From contig NZ_JAILWC010000001.1 in NCBI RefSeq assembly GCF_025699125.1, positions 1 to 64,000 of the forward strand: DNA of 64,000 bases. The letters are read 5' to 3'. The DNA is from Nitrosopumilus sp. (lineage in GTDB: Archaea > Thermoproteota > Nitrososphaeria > Nitrososphaerales > Nitrosopumilaceae). The notes under the pieces are model-generated. The model had not been told where the DNA came from. It ran no database searches and worked only from the letters and a program-made list of their open reading frames with translations. Below are positions 44,714 to 53,363 of the stretch, piece by piece. The translations under genes were made by a program, and so were the position numbers. The first letter of the stretch is position 1. Every line of letters begins with the position of its first letter.

Positions 44714-44965
44714 TTAGTTTTTAGTTTCTGTATACTCAAATCGCTCACCACAAAAAGGACAAAAATCAATTGGATAATAGACCACATCATCATGAGATAC
44801 TGTGTCTGCCCAACAAAACTTGCCTGACTTCTTGTTCCACAAATGTAACTGTGAATCCATTATACGCAGTCTATAACAACAAAATTCAATATCCTCAATT
44901 ATCTTATACTCTTCAAATGTGGCAAACTCGTAATTTGTAACGTGTTTTTGAAATTTTACATTCAT
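44714..44965 (-). CDS. Small protein with C-terminal zinc knuckle
   Basis: An 83-aa protein with FCCYRLRI, a central KFCWADT, and DFCPFCGERFEY near the end. Two Cys pairs could bind one zinc ion. No family recognised. It is followed on the same strand by the DsbA-like gene. Confidence 0.65.
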   Translation of the reverse strand: MNVKFQKHVTNYEFATFEEYKIIEDIEFCCYRLRIMDSQLHLWNKKSGKFCWADTVSHDDVVYYPIDFCPFCGERFEYTETKN

Positions 44966-44989
44966 AGCATTCTCAATAACGTCTTATCT

Positions 44990-45385
44990 TTACAGTCCTT
45001 CTTTTTCCAAGATTTGTCCTATCTCTTTAAAGGTAAATGGAACAACCCCCTCTAATCGAGTCTTTGGATCATGATAATCACTCAAATGTATCAGAAATTC
45101 GTTTAGCCCAAATTCAGATTTGTCGCATGCAGGACAGTTATACAATTTCCTAAATTGTTCTCGGGTAATCCCATAGTTTTCTTTTAGGAATTCAAAATCG
45201 CCACGAACATCAAGCTCTTCCCAACTATTCTTACTACTCATATTTCCTGTATTGTAATACAATAATCCCAGTGCACAAAATGCCTCAGGCTTAGCAGTGA
45301 AGTGATCAGATGAGAAATGAGCCAGAACTCCTGCAATTTTTTTTAGTTTTGTTTTCATAAGGACTTGGCTTATCTTGTCTTTCAT
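44990..45385 (-). CDS. C2H2 zinc-finger-containing hypothetical protein
   Basis: A 131-aa protein whose C-terminal part has CPACDKSEFGLNEFLIHLSD followed by YH, fitting C-x2-C-x12-H-x4-H. The N-terminal ~85 residues are helical with LAHFSSDHFTAKPEAFCALG. It may bind nucleic acid. It lies 24 bases upstream of the small zinc protein on the same strand, possibly an operon. Confidence 0.7.
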   Translation of the reverse strand: MKDKISQVLMKTKLKKIAGVLAHFSSDHFTAKPEAFCALGLLYYNTGNMSSKNSWEELDVRGDFEFLKENYGITREQFRKLYNCPACDKSEFGLNEFLIHLSDYHDPKTRLEGVVPFTFKEIGQILEKEGL

Positions 45386-45541
45386 ATTGTGCCCTATCTA
45401 ATTCATCCGTCATAAATTATTCGGATCAGCGGTTACTGGTGTTTCGAAATAATGTAGAACAACTTATGAATCTCTTATATTTACCAAATACCGTGGGATG
45501 TTTTTTAGTTTTATCATTAATCGAGATTGTTGAGGAAAAGC

Positions 45542-46285
45542 ATGAATAATTTCAATTACTTTTTTACTCCAGTGGGTCCCAAATACAAAAAGAAATTTGC
45601 AAGAAATGTGGGAATTGCAATGTTGATTCTATTTGCATTTTACGGAATATCAAGTTTAGTTTCAAGTTTGTCTGATTCTGTTAGTGACATTTCAGAAAAC
45701 CACGCACCAGAAACTAGAAGCATCATCACAGTTCAAGACAGACCTGCCAACAGAACAATTGTGCCAATAACAATTACAGAGAAAATTACAAATGCTGAAT
45801 CTTTGGATACTATCACACAGTGGAATTTCTCTCTTATAGGAATAGAAATGTCAACTCTAAATGAATACTGGGGTAATCTTGCAGACAAATACATCACATC
45901 TGGTCTAGTTGATCAAAACGGAAACAATGTTGTAGATTACACCCAAGTCCCAGACGGGCAAATTTTTTACAAGTTATCGCTACAGTACTATCCCGCAATT
46001 TGTAAAGATGGTCAGAAAATTCGAGGAGAGGGAGGATATCCAGAACCTATCCCAATAAAGCAAGGAGTGTCCGAGGTATTTTTTAAAACTGGTAACATAG
46101 GATTGTACCCGGATGATGATGGAAAATATTTTTTTGATTTTGTATCTGGTTTTGAGACAGACGTGGAGTTTCATCCAAACATCCACGTAATATCACAGGA
46201 AACAAAGAAATGTGATTTAGAAAAGAAGCGATGGGATTTTACTCAAGTGTATTATACTCATGCTGTTTTTAGTTTTGAAGACTAG
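45542..46285 (+). CDS. Membrane-anchored hypothetical protein
   Basis: A protein of about 247 aa: a membrane helix at about residues 25-45 (VGIAMLILFAFYGISSLVSSL) and a ~200-residue outer domain with several Asp/Gly loops (DGQIFYKLSLQYYPAICKDG, YPDDDGKYFFDFVSG). Two Cys may pair. It lies eight bases upstream of the CPBP protease-like gene and is probably its partner. ATG 45542 is chosen over TTG 45527. Confidence 0.65.
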   Translation: MNNFNYFFTPVGPKYKKKFARNVGIAMLILFAFYGISSLVSSLSDSVSDISENHAPETRSIITVQDRPANRTIVPITITEKITNAESLDTITQWNFSLIGIEMSTLNEYWGNLADKYITSGLVDQNGNNVVDYTQVPDGQIFYKLSLQYYPAICKDGQKIRGEGGYPEPIPIKQGVSEVFFKTGNIGLYPDDDGKYFFDFVSGFETDVEFHPNIHVISQETKKCDLEKKRWDFTQVYYTHAVFSFED

Positions 46286-46293
46286 GAGAAATA

Positions 46294-46962
46294 ATGATTC
46301 ATGAAATAAGAGACATTAATCCAAAAACATGGCTCAAACCATTTCAGAAAACAAGCATTTTCTACCTTCTAAAAATGGGCCTGTTCTACCACGGATTAGG
46401 CGTGATTTTGATGTATACGGGCTCTTTTTTTGCCACAAATATCATTTCAGACTATGAAATACCGCAATTTCCAGTATCCATAACTCTTGCAATAAGCTCA
46501 GGATTACTAGAGGAATCAATATTTTTTGGGATGCCATACTACATGACTGGCAACCCTTTGATACTTTTGGGTTCAGGAATAATTTGGTCTGCATCACACT
46601 TGTTTAGTTCATCCATATTTTCAGTTGAGGCACTAGCATATGGGGGGTTTCTCCTAACAATTCCGCACATATTTTTTAGCATCAGAACATGGATTAGCAA
46701 AAAAGGATGGTTTGCAATCGTGTTTCATTCTGCATGGAATTTTTCATTTTTGATTCTTTACTGCATGTTGGGATTGCGCCAATGCAGTATTGTTAACGAC
46801 ATGTATGATGTCCTAAACCTAATCATGGCAATATCTGCAGGAGTTATTGTATATCTTGCATATCAAAACAAGAAAAGATATCTCAATCGATTCTTGTATC
46901 TCATTCCAGTTGGAATCATATTTGTGTCAGCTGCTATTTTGTTTTCAGATTATGTTTTCTAG
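46294..46962 (+). CDS. CPBP (Abi)-family intramembrane protease-like protein
   Basis: A 222-aa protein with about six membrane helices and the family motifs: motif 1 LLEESIFFGMP (EExxFFG, lacking the usual Arg), motif 2 GIIWSASHLF with His, and motif 3 FHSAWNFSF. Glutamate and two His suit the CPBP active site. Such proteins process prenylated or other membrane substrates or serve in bacteriocin immunity; the target here is unknown. Confidence 0.8.
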   Translation: MIHEIRDINPKTWLKPFQKTSIFYLLKMGLFYHGLGVILMYTGSFFATNIISDYEIPQFPVSITLAISSGLLEESIFFGMPYYMTGNPLILLGSGIIWSASHLFSSSIFSVEALAYGGFLLTIPHIFFSIRTWISKKGWFAIVFHSAWNFSFLILYCMLGLRQCSIVNDMYDVLNLIMAISAGVIVYLAYQNKKRYLNRFLYLIPVGIIFVSAAILFSDYVF

Positions 46963-47572
46963 AATGTTTCTTAAACTCTTTGTATGACTTTATCATAGAT
47001 TCCATATATTCGTCAAGATCTTTTTGAATTCCTGGAAGTTGATTATACAGTTCCGCCCAAAGTTTTTGATAGTGAGTATCTGATGACAACATCATAGAGC
47101 CAAATAATACCTGTATGTCACGAGATGTTGAATCATCACCATGTCTTATCTTTTCTATTTGTTCTTCGACTGCACTGAAATATTCCAAAAACTTTCTAAA
47201 CACATGTTTTGATTTTTTTAGATTTTCAATAGTTATGTCAAATCCTTCTTTTTCGAGATCTTTTTGAAATTCTTTGTTTTCTATCCATATCAGAAAATAG
47301 TTTTCAATTTTTTCTGCAAACTCTCGATCCTGTTTGTAGGCTTTGATTATCCCATAAACTGTAGGGCCATACCCAATTTTTTTCCTGCCCTTTTTCTTTG
47401 ACTCATAAACTCGAATTTTGCCTGACTTGCTTAACTGCCCAAAGTGTCTGTGAATTGTACCAATTGGAATTCCAGTCTTGCTGTTTGCAGAGTAAAGTGT
47501 GAGGGGACCATTGTCCATTATTGCCTTGAATATATCCAGTGACGTCTGTAAGGCCGTGGATATATTCACCAT
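46934..47572 (-). CDS. Winged-helix transcriptional regulator
   Basis: A 212-aa protein with an N-terminal winged helix (LDIFKAIMDNGPLTLYSANSKT, then TIHRHFGQLSKSGKIRVYES) and a long helical C-terminus. It is convergent with the CPBP gene (29-base overlap) and divergent from the secreted protein at 47625. Copies of GGATATATTCA lie at its own 5' end, suggesting autoregulation. Confidence 0.8.
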   Translation of the reverse strand: MVNISTALQTSLDIFKAIMDNGPLTLYSANSKTGIPIGTIHRHFGQLSKSGKIRVYESKKKGRKKIGYGPTVYGIIKAYKQDREFAEKIENYFLIWIENKEFQKDLEKEGFDITIENLKKSKHVFRKFLEYFSAVEEQIEKIRHGDDSTSRDIQVLFGSMMLSSDTHYQKLWAELYNQLPGIQKDLDEYMESMIKSYKEFKKHSRKHNLKTK

Positions 47573-47622
47573 ATTCCATATATTTGATAATAATGGATAT
47601 ATTCATTTCTATGGATATATTA
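47527..47622. promoter_or_regulatory. Repeated GGATATATT(CA) motif in divergent promoter
   Basis: GGATATATTCA is seen at 47558-47568 and 47595-47605, in shortened form GGATATATTA at 47613-47622, and inverted at 47527-47537. The 47595 copy sits where a TATA box would serve either gene (about 25-30 bases from each start). Copies inside the regulator coding sequence favour operators over chance TATA elements. Confidence 0.55.
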
Positions 47623-47624
47623 AT

Positions 47625-48767
47625 ATGAAACATTATCTTTTCATAGCACTCCTAGTTTTGGGTTTTCCATATGCATCGGCTGCACAGCTTGATGCTGCCA
47701 TACTATCAGATCAAAACACAACAGAGCCGTCATTTCAATTTTTGAGGGTAGTCTACATTGAATATCCTGATGAAGGAGAAATTTCAGAATTATTACGAGG
47801 CACAAAGAAGACCGTTTCCTTTGTTGCAGATTCCAACACACCTGGAATGGATGATCTGGTGAAACTGATTAATCAAAATCTAAAGAAACTTTCAAGCAAT
47901 GCAATTGCCACGGATGCAAAGATAAACTATCAGGCAATATTGCAGGGAAATGAACATTCTGCAGTAATTGAATACAAGGTACAATTAGTTCCAACAATTA
48001 CAAACCACATACTTGAGAAATCGTTTGAAAAGAGCACGGTTGATTCGAATTGGCGAGGGATCTCGCTTGACTCACCGGTAGTTATTCAAACTATTCATGG
48101 TGCATTTGATGTGAATAACCCAAAATCTGCACTTGATGTAATGATTCCAGACGTTTCAGACAAACTAAAAGATATCACAATACTTGAGTTGCCATTAATT
48201 GACGCAAGTGGAATTATGACACTTCCCTTGCACAAATGGCATTCCCTGTTTGATAACACTGCAATAATGTCTGATGCCATACGATATGACTATGCTGGAA
48301 AAAATGTCATTACTCACTATTCCATGGGAGAGTGCAACATAGAAGTTGGCATGTGTGAAGACAAAAAATTGGTGCAGGAAATTATTCTTGATAAAAAATA
48401 TGTCGTAAAAGTTATAGAGTCAAGTGATGATGCAACAATTTCTTTTGAAGGATATGTTGACACCACTCGCCTCAACGGAAACGAGGTATTTCAAACCAGT
48501 CTAAAATCACTTGTAACTCACAAGCCGGACACTGATGAGTTTCCTGCAACTGTAATGTATGGAATGGCAGGAATGGCAGTGATTGGCGGAGTTGTAATGT
48601 TTGTGATAAGTGATAGAAAACTAAAGAGGACCAAAGATGAGGGGCAAACAGGCGTAGATCCCGCACACTTGACATCATATGAGATTGGTAGTTCTGCTGG
48701 AAGCTACAAAACAAACAGAGGCGAATCACATCTGATTACATACGAAAAATCCAAAATGCCTATTTGA
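47625..48767 (+). CDS. Exported protein with C-terminal membrane anchor
   Basis: A 380-aa product from ATG 47625, which begins a clean signal peptide (YLFIALLVLGFPYASAAQ). A ~300-residue outer domain follows (FLRVVYIEYPDEGEISELLRG, NHILEKSFEKSTVDSNWRG), then a membrane helix near 322-342 (VMYGMAGMAVIGGVVMFVI) and a short basic tail. No family recognised, though the layout recurs in this lineage. It shares the operator region with the regulator. Confidence 0.75.
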   Translation: MKHYLFIALLVLGFPYASAAQLDAAILSDQNTTEPSFQFLRVVYIEYPDEGEISELLRGTKKTVSFVADSNTPGMDDLVKLINQNLKKLSSNAIATDAKINYQAILQGNEHSAVIEYKVQLVPTITNHILEKSFEKSTVDSNWRGISLDSPVVIQTIHGAFDVNNPKSALDVMIPDVSDKLKDITILELPLIDASGIMTLPLHKWHSLFDNTAIMSDAIRYDYAGKNVITHYSMGECNIEVGMCEDKKLVQEIILDKKYVVKVIESSDDATISFEGYVDTTRLNGNEVFQTSLKSLVTHKPDTDEFPATVMYGMAGMAVIGGVVMFVISDRKLKRTKDEGQTGVDPAHLTSYEIGSSAGSYKTNRGESHLITYEKSKMPI

Positions 48768-48899
48768 TCAAATTTTGAATTCTTTTTCTTCTTGGTGTAT
48801 TGGTTCTAAGCAAATATGAACAATCACAAATTAGATAAAAACTGTCTAATTATGCCTAGTTTTAATCGTGTGGTGTGAGTTTTGAACTGAATTTGTGTG

Positions 48900-49014
48900 T
48901 GCCGGGGGCGAGTTTCGAACTCGCGACCTCCAGATTATGAGTATTGCCTTAGTTGGAGAACCGTTAGAGATTACCAAGCGAACTGGCACTCTAACCAGGC
49001 TGAGCTACCCCGGC
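48900..49014 (-). tRNA. tRNA-Met (elongator, CAT) with a ~40-nt intron
   Basis: Minus strand. Acceptor GCCGGGG (49014-49008) pairs with CCCCGGC (48907-48901), discriminator A at 48900, no encoded CCA. D-arm GCTC...GAGT and T-arm GCGAG-TTCGAAA-CTCGC are normal. The anticodon loop CTCATAA (anticodon CAT) is closed by CCAGA/TCTGG only if about 48943-48982 is removed. The intron thus lies within the anticodon stem (about 30/31), not at the usual 37/38. Sequence resembles archaeal elongator Met rather than Ile2; that choice is from memory. Confidence 0.88.
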
Positions 49015-49163
49015 ATACTATATGCCTAAAAATTTGGGAAATTAAATGATTCTACAAGATCTTTGAGTTTGTCACATGACTTCCCTCAAAAATATAATTT
49101 TTCCATGCGGTGCATTGCAATGCATTCCTACAGCTTATCTTGATTTTTGATGTTGCATTAATA

Positions 49164-50753
49164 ATGAGAAAAAGTTTTCAACATTTTTCCATTCTGACAT
49201 TAATTATTACATTATCGTTTGTTGTAATGATCTCTCAAGGAGTATCAAATCCAGTCCATGCTGAAGAATATGATTTTGTAGCCGGAATACGCAATGAAGT
49301 AACTTTTCATTTTAGAGATGGCATTGAAACCGTGAATTTTCCTGTTTTTTCCACCACTTCGGATATTGTATCTAATGTTGGAACTAGTTTTGAAGTTGAA
49401 GGTGTTGTAGGAAATAATCCGTACTTGCACAAGGCACTAGATGAAGCATATCTCTATAGAATGTCTACTTTAACTGGAGGTAACAGCTTTGAATATAATT
49501 ATCGATACTTTGATGTTGATGTTAATGTAGTTCAAAATCAAAGTATTCTAAAATCCTTCAAGTACAACAACTGTGAAATTTCTGGATATGGTTTATCTAC
49601 TCTTACAGATGACTATGAATCCTATTTAGCGTCTGATACTGGATTTACGATTGTAAATAATATACAATTTAGATGTAGTGGGGTTGGAATTAACTTAGCT
49701 CATGATAAATCTGATTTGAATTCCATGCCACGTAGTTTTACTGATTATGGTTCGTTACCATTTGCACTTGCAGAAGACGTTCGTACTTTTCTAACATTTG
49801 AATTTGATCATGGTTCTGAAAAAATAGAGTCTGTGATTTTTACCTTGACTTCAGGATTTAATGAGGCCAATGATAGTGGTCCTAGCTTTCAGATAATTAC
49901 TGCAGTTTTGCCTCACCCTTTGATAGATGATGCAATTGATAAATCTCGAAAGGTTTCAGGTATGGCATCTGCGTTTAATGAAGACTTTGATGTGTCTGTA
50001 GAATTTACAAATTCTCAAGAAATACTGCGAGGTCTTGATTTTAAAGATTGCATAGTAAGTGGATATGACATACTGACTCTGAGAGATAAAGAGGAAGGCT
50101 ATACTGGAAAACGAGGATTTGCCACTGCCGAAATTCTTGATGTTGCTTGTTCTGGTTTGACTCCAGTTAATCCTGCTTTTGATAACTTGTACGATGCCAA
50201 AGAATCTAGATCTTCTCAGATGAGTAATACCCACACAACAAATTCCTATAATATGGGAAATGGTCCTCACATTATTGCCACTTTTGATTTTAACAGTGGC
50301 ACTGAAGTTGTAGACTTTCCTGAATTCTACCAAGGCAATCTGATTGCAAGGGCAAATCCAACTTTCACACTTGTGGGAGTTCCTGGCGTCACTCCATTGC
50401 TATATGATGTCGTTGATCGTACTAGAGAGTCTGGATCAAAATCAACTGGTGTCTCTTCCCAAGTAGAATTGTTTGATGTAAATCTTGTTTTAGTATATGG
50501 TGATGATGTTGTTCGGGGCTTTGATTATACAAAATGTCGTATTGTCGATTATATAGTAAGAACAGAACACGATGCAGAGGAGAGCTTTTACAAGGGATTT
50601 GCTTTAACTGATGAATTCTATTTTGAATGCCATGGGTATGAACCATTTGATCCAAAATATGATGAGTTATTTGATACTCCACATGCAAAGACAGAGTCTT
50701 CATTAAATTGGAAAGAAAAACAAAGAGATACTTGGGGTTCTAACTTTAGATAA
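49164..50753 (+). CDS. Secreted protein with three ~170-residue repeats
   Basis: A 529-aa product from ATG 49164 with signal peptide (FSILTLIITLSFVVMISQG). Three tandem domains each begin like TFHFRDGIETVNFPVF / TFEFDHGSEKIESVIF / TFDFNSGTEVVDFPEF, contain a pair of Cys about 45 residues apart, and include a GFxT/GFAL strand. Each pair could form one disulfide. It may be a surface or S-layer-associated protein; no named family recognised. Confidence 0.78.
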   Translation: MRKSFQHFSILTLIITLSFVVMISQGVSNPVHAEEYDFVAGIRNEVTFHFRDGIETVNFPVFSTTSDIVSNVGTSFEVEGVVGNNPYLHKALDEAYLYRMSTLTGGNSFEYNYRYFDVDVNVVQNQSILKSFKYNNCEISGYGLSTLTDDYESYLASDTGFTIVNNIQFRCSGVGINLAHDKSDLNSMPRSFTDYGSLPFALAEDVRTFLTFEFDHGSEKIESVIFTLTSGFNEANDSGPSFQIITAVLPHPLIDDAIDKSRKVSGMASAFNEDFDVSVEFTNSQEILRGLDFKDCIVSGYDILTLRDKEEGYTGKRGFATAEILDVACSGLTPVNPAFDNLYDAKESRSSQMSNTHTTNSYNMGNGPHIIATFDFNSGTEVVDFPEFYQGNLIARANPTFTLVGVPGVTPLLYDVVDRTRESGSKSTGVSSQVELFDVNLVLVYGDDVVRGFDYTKCRIVDYIVRTEHDAEESFYKGFALTDEFYFECHGYEPFDPKYDELFDTPHAKTESSLNWKEKQRDTWGSNFR

Positions 50754-50754
50754 A

Positions 50755-52425
50755 TTACTTTATGCTCTTCCAATCAATATTCTCATTTTTGACCCAGAGG
50801 AATTTCTTTTGCAATGCAGATGTGTACAATTTCTCCCATTCTGCACCTACCTCATCAGTCCATGCCTTGAAAACGCGAGGATCTATGTAATTTCTCAAAG
50901 ATGTTCCAATGTTGTAATCTTTAGTTTTCTCAGACAAATCAATTTGCAATTCTAATTTCTGCAATCTTTCTTTGTGCTTTGCCTTTTGTTTTTTGATTTG
51001 CTCGTTTAGTGTCTTGATTCTCTTTTCTTTGGCCTTCTTTTGTGCATCCGTCTTTGGAGTAGAGGCCTCGACTTTTTTAAGAGTCTCTTGTGTCTTTTTC
51101 CAAGATTCTTCCTTTTCGACTTTTTTAAGAGTCTCTCTTTTCTTTTCTAATGATTGCTCAAATGTCTTTGGAATTGTTCTTTTGTGATTGCACATCATGG
51201 CAGCTTCAAGATTTGCCAATTTTGCATGGTATAGTTTCTCAGTTGCGGTCTTTCCCTTCATGTTATCATGTTTGACTAGATAGTTTTTGACAACTGTTGT
51301 AGCAAGATATGTTCTGAACACCTTGGCAGTTAAACCCTTTACAATGCTTGAATAATATGCATTTACATGCCTTGATGTAATGTCGTCAAAAATCTCGTCT
51401 TTTGGTTTTTTCTTTTCTACTAATTTCTTTAGGTTCTCCTGAAACTGCTTATCGTGTCCTTCTGCAACTACTGTCTCTTGCCATCTTACACTATCTTTTC
51501 CAAGAAAATCAAATTCTATTGTCTTATCAGTAATTTTGATGTGTTCTTTTCTTAGTGTGGTGGCACCTACGGTATCCGCCTCATCAGGATCCTTTTCGTC
51601 TCCGACCCTCATTGCTGTTCTATAAATTAAATAACATGCAGTTGCAATCCTGCTAATTTTTGGATCCTTTATTTTCATGTCTTTTACAATTCTGTCTTTG
51701 ATTTTGTCGATCTCTTTTGCAAGCTTTACTGCTTTTTCGTACTTTTCTTTATCACGATCTTGCTTTAGTCCGGCAGTATCTGCAAGCCACACGTATTTTC
51801 TTTTTTGCGTCAGAAAATCCATCCAGCTTGCAAGCCACATGGAGTCTTTGTCGTGAATAATTTTCCCCCACTTCCCTTCGGGTACTTTGGCCTCTTTTCC
51901 AAGATTTAATGTGACGTCTTTTGCGGTGACTCTTGGTTTCCACCTTCCTCTTAGTGGATGTTCTCCCCTGCCGATGAATATCCCTGGAGGTTCTGCCATG
52001 TAGTTTCCAACTTCCACCTCCTTTCCATCCATGATGGCAATTCCGTATTTTGACTTCAATTTTTCACGCAGCTCTTTTCTTTTTGTTGCGAGAGCTTTCT
52101 TCTCTTCTTTTGTCATCATTTCTCTGATGTCTTTTTCTTTGTCAACTACTTTGTATGCATTTGAAAAATCAATATCTTCATATGATATTTTTTTAAATTT
52201 GGAATCTAGAGTTTTAGCAAAATCTGCTGTAAAGTTTTTCTGAAAAACCTTGTCTTGAACATATGGTGTGTCTTTCTTTTTTGCCCATTGATACACCATT
52301 TCTTCTTGATTTAGATCAAGAGGAACATTTTCGCCTTTGATCTTAATTGTGATACCTTGAGCCTCATATTCAGGCGGAAATAAGATTCCATTATGTTGTA
52401 GCGTTTTCCATTTCATTCTTTTCAC
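50755..52425 (-). CDS. DNA topoisomerase IB (eukaryote-type)
   Basis: A 556-aa enzyme relaxing supercoils through a 3'-phosphotyrosyl link. It matches eukaryal topoisomerase I core: N-terminal clamp with PPGIFIGRGEHPLRGRWKPR, catalytic TAMRVGDEKDPDEADTVGATTLR, K-D-S-V-R-W, then a Lys/Glu-rich coiled-coil linker and the C-terminal SLRNYIDPRVF holding the active Tyr near 513. Among archaea this enzyme is characteristic of Thaumarchaeota, and strongly supports the taxonomic call. It is tail to tail with the triple-repeat gene (one base apart). Confidence 0.97.
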   Translation of the reverse strand: MKRMKWKTLQHNGILFPPEYEAQGITIKIKGENVPLDLNQEEMVYQWAKKKDTPYVQDKVFQKNFTADFAKTLDSKFKKISYEDIDFSNAYKVVDKEKDIREMMTKEEKKALATKRKELREKLKSKYGIAIMDGKEVEVGNYMAEPPGIFIGRGEHPLRGRWKPRVTAKDVTLNLGKEAKVPEGKWGKIIHDKDSMWLASWMDFLTQKRKYVWLADTAGLKQDRDKEKYEKAVKLAKEIDKIKDRIVKDMKIKDPKISRIATACYLIYRTAMRVGDEKDPDEADTVGATTLRKEHIKITDKTIEFDFLGKDSVRWQETVVAEGHDKQFQENLKKLVEKKKPKDEIFDDITSRHVNAYYSSIVKGLTAKVFRTYLATTVVKNYLVKHDNMKGKTATEKLYHAKLANLEAAMMCNHKRTIPKTFEQSLEKKRETLKKVEKEESWKKTQETLKKVEASTPKTDAQKKAKEKRIKTLNEQIKKQKAKHKERLQKLELQIDLSEKTKDYNIGTSLRNYIDPRVFKAWTDEVGAEWEKLYTSALQKKFLWVKNENIDWKSIK

Positions 52426-52491
52426 TTTAAAATTGCGGACTTTGACAAAAACTCTATTCTATGTGTATATCAATTTAACGTACAAGAGATT

Positions 52492-53322
52492 TTAGCCTGG
52501 AAATAGCTCTTTACTCAAGTATTTCTCAAATTCTATGTCTGTTTTCATCTTTTTTGCTTCCATAAACATGGCAGCATCAGTTCCTACAATGTATCTTGGC
52601 AACATTTCATCATCGTGAATTGCTTTCATTATCACTTTGGCAACCTCGGATGGCGGTGTTCCCATTTGTACCATCATCTTTAACCCTGCTAGAATGTGAT
52701 CAGTCAGTTCTTTGTATTTTGGGTCTGTCTTTGAATCTGGAATCTTCATTGATTCAAAAAAGTTTGTTTTGATCACTCCTGGCTCAATTAAGGTGGTCTT
52801 TATTCCAAACTGTCCAAGTTCGTATCGTAAGCATTCTCCCAGTCCTTCTAGTGCAAACTTTGAACTGATATAAGCTGGAGATCCTGGAAGTCCCATTCTT
52901 CCTGCAACTGAACTGATGTTTATGATATTTCCTGATTTTTGTTTTCTCATGATTGGAGCTACTTCTTGAATTATTCTTACAATGCTGAAAAAATTAGTTT
53001 CAAATTGTTTTCTAAAATCATCAATTGATACATCTTCTGTGCATCCAAATTGACCATATCCTGCATTGTTCACTAGTACATCTATTCTTCCACAATCAGT
53101 AATTATTTTTTTAATTGTGGAAACTATTGATTCTTCTTTGTCTACATCTAGTTCTATAATCTCAATTGAAAGATTTTCTTTTTTTGCAGCTTGCTCTAAC
53201 TCTCCTGCTTTTTTTGTATTTCTCATGCTTGCAAAAGTTTTGTATCCGTCCCTTGAAAGTGCCAGTGCTGCTTCTAAACCAATTCCCGAAGAACTGCCTG
53301 TGACAAGAGCTACTTTTTCCAT
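52492..53322 (-). CDS. Short-chain dehydrogenase/reductase
   Basis: A 276-aa Rossmann oxidoreductase with TGSSSGIG cofactor loop, NNAGYG, the Ser (INISSVAG) and the YISSK catalytic Tyr/Lys. The extended C-terminus (PRYIVGTDAAMF) fits the classical SDR with lipid- or retinol-like substrates. Cofactor preference unclear. It lies 41 bases after the helicase on the same strand. Confidence 0.92.
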   Translation of the reverse strand: MEKVALVTGSSSGIGLEAALALSRDGYKTFASMRNTKKAGELEQAAKKENLSIEIIELDVDKEESIVSTIKKIITDCGRIDVLVNNAGYGQFGCTEDVSIDDFRKQFETNFFSIVRIIQEVAPIMRKQKSGNIINISSVAGRMGLPGSPAYISSKFALEGLGECLRYELGQFGIKTTLIEPGVIKTNFFESMKIPDSKTDPKYKELTDHILAGLKMMVQMGTPPSEVAKVIMKAIHDDEMLPRYIVGTDAAMFMEAKKMKTDIEFEKYLSKELFPG

Positions 53323-53363
53323 GCAATTGCTATAATTTTGGCATATTTATCCCATTTTGATTA

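Noticed and set aside
45470-45553. 27-codon frame starting MNLLYLPNTV
   Set aside because: Overlaps the start of the anchored protein gene and has no supporting signal.
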